12,300 bases of DNA from Pavlovales sp. CCMP2436 (lineage: Eukaryota > Haptophyta > Pavlovophyceae > Pavlovales), in NCBI GenBank assembly GCA_026770615.1, contig MU631311.1, positions 115,260 through 127,559 of the forward strand, read 5' to 3'. Under the pieces are notes generated by a model that saw only the letters and a program-made list of their open reading frames with translations, did not search any database and was not told the origin of the DNA. Shown one piece after another: positions 6,494 through 12,300 of this stretch. Each line of letters begins with the position of its first letter. Position 1 is the stretch's first letter. Both the position numbers and the translations under genes were made by a program.

Positions 6494-8355
6494 TCACTTT
6501 TGACCCGACTGCACCGTGCTGCTGTAACGGCCCAGGCACGCCTTGATCGCCGCCGCGAGGGAAGAAACCTGTTCATTGAGCCCAGCCGCGAGGAGGGCGG
6601 TTTTGGCGCCCATCTGGAGGACTGCACCCGCGGACGTGAGCACGGCCCCGCTGGGCAGGAACTGGGCGGCCAACCAGTGGTCGAGGCCCAAGCGCACCGG
6701 CGCCAGTAGGTCCACGCCCTCCTCCGTGAGGCCGAGCTCGGCGAGTTGGTTCATGGACGCGAGCTCGGCCGCCGCCTCGAGCGGAGAGTAGATGGGCAGC
6801 GAGTTGGTCTCCTGCTCCTCGGTCGGACTGTCGAAAGACTGCCGAGCCACGGGGATCATCATCGCCGGAGCCGTCGGCTGCTGCGGCGGAGCCGTCGGCG
6901 TTTGCGGCGATGGCGACGGCGATGGCGTGGCTTGCGCGACTGCGTGCACAGCATTGGGGCGTGCGGGTGTCAGCTTGCAGGGGTGGCTGACGGGCGCAGG
7001 GTACGCGATGGCAGACGCGGCGTACCTGTCTGCCTCACGATCAGATGATGCGCGATATCTCCTGCCGTCTCGGTCGGCCACATCAAGAAGGGGTGGTCGA
7101 ACAGCAGGCCCGGGTCCTGCATGAACAAATCGGCCATTCGCTTGTCGCCTTTCAGCCACGTGCATACCTTGGCCACGATCTCGGCGGAGTAAAACGTGTA
7201 CGCCGCTTTCCAGTAGGCGATCAGAGCTGTAAGGATATGCGCAGCGTACGCAGTATCGATCACTATCGCGCCCGGCAGCGAGAGCGAGAAACCGCCAGTC
7301 GGACTCACTGCCGTGCTTCCGAGAGTGCCCCCCCACCCCGGTGCGGCTTTACCGCCGTAGCCCCCGGGTTTGGCGGCGGCGCCCTTCCCCTTCGCCCCCT
7401 TCGCGTGCACGATCACGCCGACGGTGAGCACGTGCACATTGCCACTGCTTGGCGTCGGCTTCCACTGGCCGTGCGGCTGCTCGTCCCGCGTCAGCATGCC
7501 GTGCCCGCCTGCAGCCACGCCGGCGGACACCGCGGCGCTCTTGGCGCCCTTGGCCGGGGGCGCGACGCACCGCAGCAGCACCAGCGTGTAGCTATTGCCC
7601 CCGGCCTTGAGCTCGCCCCGATTCTTGTCGTTTTGCCAGCGAGTGAGTACCTGGCTGAGCTGCCGGATGGTAGGGATGGGGTCACGCCAGACATTCCAGT
7701 CCATCGGGTTGGGGTTGTCGCACGAGCACTCGTAGTAAACGAGCTTGGTGGTCGGCGTTTGTACCGATGGCATAGGGTAGACGTGCAGCGCGTAGATGAC
7801 CGCCGCGCCTGCCGCCGCCAACATCACGAGTCCGCTGCCCCCGCCAACATCAGCCGTCCCACCACCGGCAGTTGCAAGTGCAGCAGCAGCAGCAGTTCCG
7901 CGTTTGTCGCGCGCCGCGCTCACGATCACAGCTTTATTGTGCGCATCCAGCTTCTGCTCGTAGTTCTCCACCGCGCGCTGAGCCGTAGGGCCCAAGTAGA
8001 GAGGCCAGTAGGCACGCGGGCCGAGCTGGGTGTATGCGGCCTGACAGTACCTGGTGAAATCCTCCCTTGACCGAAGCAGGACCGAGGGAAGAAACTTCGA
8101 TCCTGTGTTGATCGGCAGGACTGCGCCCCGGAACTCAGGCGCGTGCGGCACCACCACTCCAGCCGCAGAGCGCAGGGTGGCTGCACTGACTCCTTGCCCC
8201 TCCACCATCCCAGCGTCGACCAGGGCGGCAAGCTGATCGACCCACTCCTCAAAATTGTCGCTCTTGCGGAGAGCAACCTTCACCTGCAGCACATGGCCCG
8301 CGTACCTGCAAATAAGGCTTCGGACAAGCCCGTCATATTCATACACGGAAATCAC
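6494..8355 (-). CDS. Unrecognised protein, probably two exons
   Basis: Frame 1 (8355-7039 used) gives a varied, protein-like sequence: WVDQLAALVDAGM near the start, SREDFTRYCQAAYTQLG, a hydrophobic segment SGLVMLAAAGAAVIYALHV, a Cys/Trp patch YYECSCDNPNPMDWNVW, then a Gly/Lys-rich stretch and a second hydrophobic stretch. Frame 2 (6973-6494) has a Pro/Ser/Thr-rich linker followed by an Ala/Leu-rich helical end and stops at TGA 6496-6494. Joining by a 65-nt intron (GTGAGG at 7038 to CAAG at 6974) keeps frame; a frameshift is the alternative. The 5' end is unsure: position 8355 is GTG, the frame stays open further up with no ATG, and acceptor-like CAGs occur near 8303 and 8284, so more exons upstream are likely. 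I do not recognise the family. Confidence 0.5.
6974..7038 (-). other. Candidate 65-nt intron in the unrecognised gene
   Basis: GTGAGG donor after codon ATC, AAG acceptor before CTG ACA CCC. Splicing it joins HHLI to LTPARPNAV in frame and skips the stop of the first frame. Inferred only from frame continuity. Confidence 0.4.
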
Positions 8356-8984
8356 CCACGCACAATGCGCTCTTCCAAACGGGTCTTTGAAACAATCCAG
8401 TCAACCACGCTGACACACCACCCGGGCGGCAAGAAACCCAAAACCAAATATTTAGAGCAAACTCTAAGTTTCCGAAACACAATCATGAGCCAGCAAGCCC
8501 GCAATTTCCCGCATCCAAAAGTCCTGCGCCCGAGGCCCATCCCCGGCAAGGGGTGGGATAGACTGGACCAACAGATAAGCCGCGTATATTTGCGATTTCT
8601 GTCCCTCGGGGCAAAAATCGCAATATATGTGATACAGGCTAGTGGCGAAGTAATGGTTTGGGAGTCGCGTAGGTGTATCGCGCTTGCAGACGGTGCTCCA
8701 TTTTCAGACGACGTGGGGGAGATGCAGTGGAGATTGGTCAGCGCGTCAGTCGAGAGTTGTCGTCGATCGTCGTGTGTCTGAACTGATCAGCGATGAGGAC
8801 GGTATCTGTGAGCTCGGGTTGGATCCCTGGATCTGAGTGTTTTTTTTTAACGCTCATTTCCAGTGCGATCCCCCCGGGGACGGATGTTTAATTAGATACT
8901 TATTACACACACACACACATACACACATAGAGTGCCGTCTCGGTCTGGGGCCCTGGGACACAATGGTGGGGGTGTAAGCCCCAC
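8356..8984. other. Intergenic stretch with hairpin and CA repeat
   Basis: A plus-strand frame crosses 8143-8781, but its first part overlaps the better minus-strand gene and the rest has no family features. A hairpin lies at 8590-8623 (TTGCGATTT / AAATCGCAA), a T tract at 8840-8848 and an (AC)n run at 8907-8930. Confidence 0.5.
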
Positions 8985-8993
8985 GTGGGCGGC

Positions 8994-9428
8994 ATGGGTG
9001 CACGCGCGGGCCGGTCAGCCCGCCGGGCAGCGGAGCGCGCCCTGGCGGCTGCGGAGCGCGCCCAGGCGCCTGTGCCTGCGCCCGCTGACGCGCCCGCTAA
9101 CGAGCCCGCTGACGCGGGGATCGAGGAGCTGGTGGTGCCATCTCCCGTGGCGGACGCGACAACCGGTGTGGCAGCGGCTCCTGCCGCTGACGCACTCGCT
9201 GACGCGCCCGCTGCCGAGGTTTCGCTAATGTCGCAGACACTGCAGGTTTTGCTGCCGGCGCTGCCGCTGCACGTTCTCTTTCAAGCCGCGAGCGAGTCTA
9301 TCCCAGAGTTCATCACCAGGGTAATCAGTCCACTAGCGAACTGGGTAGGCAAACCCGGCAAACACTCGAGATCGAGTGATGAGTGCAGCAGTGGTGACGA
9401 CGACGGGAAAAGAAACCGGCGGGCCTGA
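8994..9428 (+). CDS. Small Ala/Pro/Asp-rich hypothetical protein
   Basis: ATG at 8994 to TGA at 9426-9428, about 144 residues. The N-terminus is Arg/Ala-rich (RAGRSARRAAERALAAAERA). A repetitive linker follows with PADAPANEPADAG and PAADALADAPAAE. A hydrophobic, possibly membrane-associated segment SLMSQTLQVLLPALPLHVLF comes next, and the tail is polar Ser/Asp/Lys/Arg. An AATAAA lies 175 bases downstream. No family is recognised. It could be a single exon of a longer gene or a chance GC-rich frame. Confidence 0.35.
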   Translation: MGARAGRSARRAAERALAAAERAQAPVPAPADAPANEPADAGIEELVVPSPVADATTGVAAAPAADALADAPAAEVSLMSQTLQVLLPALPLHVLFQAASESIPEFITRVISPLANWVGKPGKHSRSSDECSSGDDDGKRNRRA

Positions 9429-9602
9429 CGCGGTGACGGCAACTTTGGCGAGGACTCTGGCACCTTCGGCAACTCAACGATATAATTTTTTGTCAGTGAT
9501 GGGCCTTCAGCGCACAAGCGCAGCTGGAGGTTCCTGCGGGCACGGCGGATTCACTCGCGATAGTGACGTCGTTATGAACCGACGATGACGTGTCTCGAGC
9601 GG

Positions 9603-9608
9603 AATAAA
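9603..9608 (+). terminator. AATAAA polyadenylation-like signal
   Basis: AATAAA in an AT-rich context, 175 bases after the small frame ending at 9428. A similar block (GGAATAAATCATAC) recurs at 10722 at the far side of the repeat region, so it may instead belong to repeat DNA. Confidence 0.3.
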
Positions 9609-9789
9609 TTATAACAATCAAAGAGCATGATAGAGACGTGAGAGCCTGATAGAGACGCGAGGCCATGCCTCGTCCATATTCTTATTACGTTAACAATGTG
9701 TACTGCACGGGGAGGGCGGGACTCGGTAGGCCTCGTACGCCGTGCGAGGGTTACGAGCTGCAGTGTAACTAACTGGTGCAATTTTTGTC

Positions 9790-9959
9790 CGAATATATTT
9801 ATAATAGGGATTCAAGCTGGCGTCTGACTGTTCTGAATGTTGTGCTGGTCTGAGCGCTGCGTCGCCCACTGCCTGCTGTGTGCCTTAGTCGGCTGCGCTA
9901 GCTTGGGCGCCACCGCGCGTGCCGATGGATCTCCGGTAGTGTGCCCGGGCAAGGGCGTT
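9790..9959 (+). repeat. Left inverted arm of foldback element
   Basis: Starts in AT-rich ATATATTTATAATAGGG and continues through AGGGATTCAAGCTGGCG to GGGCAAGGGCGTT. Pairs with 11018-11192 on the other strand. Confidence 0.8.
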
Positions 9960-10010
9960 AAGACTATATGTATTCGTCGGTCACTGACCGAAGATCTGTT
10001 AGACAGGCTA

Positions 10011-10513
10011 TGGCTTCGGTCACCCCCGGTCAGTCCGCAAGTGGGGGACGACCATCCTGAGCACTGTGAGCTTCCATAATTGAAGACAGAGCTCGCTCTA
10101 GGCTTGCTGGATTCGTCTCGGAGAGCTCATTTTTTTACATTTATCAGAAATTTGTGAGGTTGAATGCGTGGGGTAGTAAATAAGTAACTAACACCGTGAT
10201 CTTTTTTTTAATGGGGGCATTGGTGGATACAATATTTAGCACAACGAAGGAATATTTGCAAATATGAGAAGTAGAAGATTTTTTTAAAATGTGAAGATTT
10301 TGGATACAGTATATAGCATTCTGAATTTTTCGTATGTAATTTAAAGAAGTAGATTAGTTGTTGGGCGTTCATTTTTGCAAAAAGTTAGATACAAATCTAC
10401 TGCAGATCCATATATTTAAAAAAATACTGGCCACATTTCGTTGTTTTCCTCGGCGAAGCGCTCAGGATGGTCGTCCACTGCCCGGAGGTGACCTGAGCCA
10501 TAGCCGACAATGA
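10011..10513. repeat. Second, inner inverted repeat pair
   Basis: 10011-10069 and 10453-10513 are imperfect inverted copies sharing GGCTATGGCT, GGTCACC and GGACGACCATCCTGAGC. The left copy has about 9 extra bases. The AT-rich spacer between them has no gene. Confidence 0.75.
10080..10452. other. AT-rich spacer without genes
   Basis: No open frame of note. It contains the 14-base palindrome ATATTTGCAAATAT (10252-10265) and two similar short direct repeats, GGATACAATATTTAGCA (10226) and GGATACAGTATATAGCA (10301). Confidence 0.6.
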
Positions 10514-10815
10514 CTAGTAGTATCAAGTGTTGACCGTCGATGGACCGACTGAGGATCTAAAGAGGTTGTAAATAACACAGCCACGCCATCAAGCGCCCTC
10601 ACCCGGCCAACCTTCTACAATTTAGCTTTGAAGACCAGATATGCCCGAAATATATGGCAATAATATCGGGTTACAACTACATACCGTTTAGACGACGGCG
10701 ATGAGCATAGAGGACTCGAACGGAATAAATCATACAATAATTGTCATAAAGTGAAGGGAGAGGGGGGGGGAGGGGCAGTTTTCAAAATGACGCGCTTAAC
10801 TATATTCATCTATTA
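10514..10815. other. Gene-less spacer in the foldback element
   Basis: No coding support was seen. It holds a G run near 10763 and, at about 10715-10730, CGGAATAAATCATAC, similar to 9599-9613. Confidence 0.5.
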
Positions 10816-10909
10816 TATTTTCAATGAAGGGGGGTTCTGGTTGGCGGTGCAAAATTTTATTATATATATAATTCGCCAGCTTGAATCCCTATCATAAATA
10901 TATAATTCG
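10816..10909. repeat. Inner copy of the element end block
   Basis: AAGGGGGGTTCTGGTTGGCGG at 10827-10847 is followed by the end motif GCCAGCTTGAATCCCTAT in inverted orientation at 10875-10909. The same two pieces occur in the opposite order at 11155-11229. Confidence 0.7.
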
Positions 10910-11017
10910 CGGCACGCGGCCATGCGCAGCTGCTGCTCGCGCGCTTGAGCGCGCTGGCCCCGATCGCTGCCCAGCGGGGGTTCACGACAAACAGCAACCA
11001 GCAGATCATCTCCCGAA

Positions 11018-11192
11018 ACGCCCTTGCCCGGGCACACTACCGGAGATCTATCGGCACGCGCGGTGGCGCCCAAGCCAGCGCAGCCGACTAAGACACGCAG
11101 CTGGCAATGGGCGACGCAGCGCTCAGACTAGCACAACATTTAGAACAGTCAGACGCCAGCTTGAATCCCTATCATAAATATATATAATTCGT
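11018..11192 (-). repeat. Right inverted arm of foldback element
   Basis: Reverse complement of the left arm, ending CGCCAGCTTGAATCCCTAT then an AT-rich tail. It sits in a block bounded by two direct copies of the end motif (10875-10909 and 11155-11191). Confidence 0.8.
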
Positions 11193-11229
11193 AATTATAT
11201 TAATGTAAGGGGGTTCGGGCTGGCGGTAC
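11155..11229. repeat. Outer copy of the element end block
   Basis: End motif GCCAGCTTGAATCCCTAT at 11155-11191, then AAGGGGGTTCGGGCTGGCGG from 11207 to 11229, directly repeating 10827-10850. Confidence 0.7.
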
Positions 11230-11275
11230 GTTTTAAGTTCAAGTCAGGCTGATCTAAGCGCTCCGACGCAGGCTC

Positions 11276-11832
11276 CTACGCGCTACGCCGAAGTGGGGAG
11301 CTGGTAGAAGTGGTAGATGATGAGGAAGCCGAAAACAAAGCGCTGGAGTCGCTGCGCAACGTGGGGCCGCCCGACAGTGCGCGAGCAAGCGAGTTTATTG
11401 GTGATCCCACCGGTGACGTATCGCTGGGAAGCGATGGGGTTTTGAATGTTGAGAACTTGTTTGCGCGTGCAGGACGCGGGCCGCAGCGCGGGGGCGCGGT
11501 GGAAGGACTGGTTGAAGAGGGAGCCGAAGGAGTTGGAGAGGGAGCTGAAGGGGTCGAACTGTCGTCCGACAACGCGAGGCCGCCCGGCAGTGCGCGAAAG
11601 AACGAGTTCATTGGTGGCGTGTCGCTAGGAAGCGACGGGGTTTTGAATGCCGTGACTCGTTCGCGCGTGCGGGGCGCGTGCGGGGCGCGTGCTGCAGCGC
11701 GGGGGCGCGGTGGAAGGACTGGTTGAAGAAGGAGCCGAAGAAGCCGAGACGTCGAGCCCGAGCGAGTCCACTCGATGGCGGTTTTGGGTTTGGAATGCCG
11801 TGAACTCGTTCACGCGCGCATGGTGCGAGCAA
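11276..11832. repeat. 213-bp tandem duplication, open on both strands
   Basis: GGCCGCCCG(A/G)CAGTGCGCGA starts at 11365 and again at 11578, a 213-base period. Shared blocks include GGAAGCGA.GGGGTTTTGAAT and GCGCGGTGGAAGGACTGGTT. A third, partial copy (TTTTG...GGAATGCCGTGA) ends near 11820. A plus frame (11310-11726) is Gly/Glu/Ala-rich and breaks in copy two; a minus frame (11611-11276) is Ser/Pro/Thr-rich. Neither has a recognisable domain, so I do not call a gene. It may be an exon of a repetitive protein on either strand. Confidence 0.7.
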
Positions 11833-12179
11833 CCGAATTATATATTAGTTAGCTATTTAACACTTTGTGAAACTTACGAATTGGATGCTCACCGTGTAGT
11901 TACGTACGTACAATGTGTCGCCATCAGGCATCAATATTGGCAATGGCATCATCAAACATCTGGCTCTGACGGGCTGGGGTCACGGCCAGCCTTAGTTTCT
12001 GAAGACCCGAGGCCTCTGGGGGCCCGGCGCTGAAATGTGCCTCGCTCTGCACGCCGGCCGTGCCTGCAAGTGCAACTGCGCCCCCCCCCCCCGCCCGCTT
12101 TCAAAGAGGGGTCGCTTGCGCACACTGGCATCTGCGCGGACGGGGCGCGGGCGAGGCGACGCCCCTTCTTTCAAAAGAT
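11833..12179. other. Intergenic region / 3' flank of the acidic-tail gene
   Basis: No gene is supported. It contains a poly-C run at about 12080-12092. CTTTGAAAG-type sequence occurs on the minus strand at about 12100-12107 and again, as CTTTTGAAAG, just after the stop codon. Confidence 0.4.
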
Positions 12180-12300
12180 CTAATCGTCCTCCTCCTCGTT
12201 CTGCTCGCCCTCGTCGTCGTCGTCTTCGTCGTCGTCCTCGTCGAGCCCTCCGTCGCGCACGTCGTAGAGGCGGAACAGCGGCTTGTTCGGGTCCTGGAGG
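12180..12300 (-). CDS. C-terminal end of a protein with acidic tail (partial)
   Basis: Reads in from the right edge: LQDPNKPLFRLYDVRDGG, then L and about 20 residues that are nearly all Asp and Glu (DEDDDEDDDDEGEQNEEEDD), stop TAG at 12182-12180. It is an uninterrupted frame of about 40 codons with no intron seen. Acidic tails of this kind are common in histone chaperones, nuclear transport and ribosome-assembly factors, but the 20 upstream residues are too few to name a family. Confidence 0.65.
   Translation of the reverse strand, partial: LQDPNKPLFRLYDVRDGGLDEDDDEDDDDEGEQNEEEDD

Larger units (their letters stand above)
9790..11192. mobile_element. Foldback / long-TIR non-autonomous DNA element
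   Basis: About 1.4 kb bounded by long inverted arms: 9790-9959 and 11018-11192. The arms share AGGGATTCAAGCTGGCG, TCTGAGCGCTGCGTCGCCCA and GTGTGCCCGGGCAAGGGCGT, with about eight mismatches over 120 bases by eye. There is no transposase inside. The short frames in the arms are not kept intact: the right arm has TAG where the left has TGG. No clear target-site duplication was found, so the exact ends are approximate. Confidence 0.75.

Noticed and set aside
7045..8070. Plus-strand frame of 341 codons
   Set aside because: It is the antisense of the 461-codon minus frame, Arg/His/Ala-rich and without domain-like sequence; the minus frame has better composition.
8143..8781. Plus-strand frame of 212 codons
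   Set aside because: Overlaps the minus-strand gene in its first third; no motif, no support for a start or promoter. Kept only as a possibility.
9837..10079. Small plus-strand frame with a signal-peptide-like start
   Set aside because: It lies in the inverted arm of the foldback element; the matching arm has an in-frame stop and non-conservative changes, so there is no sign of selection for protein.
1..12300. CRISPR arrays, rRNA, tRNA or prokaryotic operon structure
   Set aside because: No regularly spaced repeats with spacers, no recognised RNA genes, and the gene structure is eukaryotic.

Overview
The window looks like nuclear DNA of a eukaryotic microbe, most likely a GC-rich unicellular alga or related protist. 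The evidence is many short spliceosomal introns with GT...AG edges, GC-rich exons set in low-complexity introns, a mitochondrial-type presequence, a decayed DDE transposase and AATAAA signals. A haptophyte would fit, but nothing seen here proves the lineage. No rRNA, tRNA or CRISPR array was seen.

Positions 1-4985 (minus strand) hold the 5' part of one gene. I rebuilt it exon by exon from conserved motifs and splice phase. It encodes the N-terminal arm and most of the FAD-binding proline dehydrogenase barrel of a bacterial PutA-type protein, in at least 11 exons. The gene runs off the left edge in intron 11, just before the expected FQRLHGMGE-type motif, so a P5C dehydrogenase half cannot be confirmed. 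Most single open frames in this stretch are chance frames. The introns hold G runs (C runs on the coding strand), minisatellites and microsatellites, and repeatedly contain short degenerate copies of the edges of the neighbouring exons. That pattern is the most unusual thing in the window.

Positions 5298-6394 (plus) hold a dead IS630/Tc1-mariner-type transposase, divergent from putA, with an in-frame stop, a frameshift and a first catalytic Asp replaced by His. Positions 6494-8355 (minus) hold an unrecognised gene, probably two exons, with two hydrophobic segments and a Pro/Ser/Thr linker; it is tail-to-tail with the transposase.

Positions 8356-12180 are mostly non-genic. They contain a small Ala/Pro/Asp-rich reading frame (8994-9428), a nested foldback repeat element of about 1.4 kb (9790-11192) with long inverted arms and extra copies of its end motif, and a 213-bp tandem duplication (11365-11820) open on both strands. 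At the right edge (12180-12300, minus) is the C-terminal end of a protein with a strongly acidic tail.

No operon-like cooperation is evident. putA is mitochondrial proline catabolism; the rest is mobile or repeat DNA and unknown genes.
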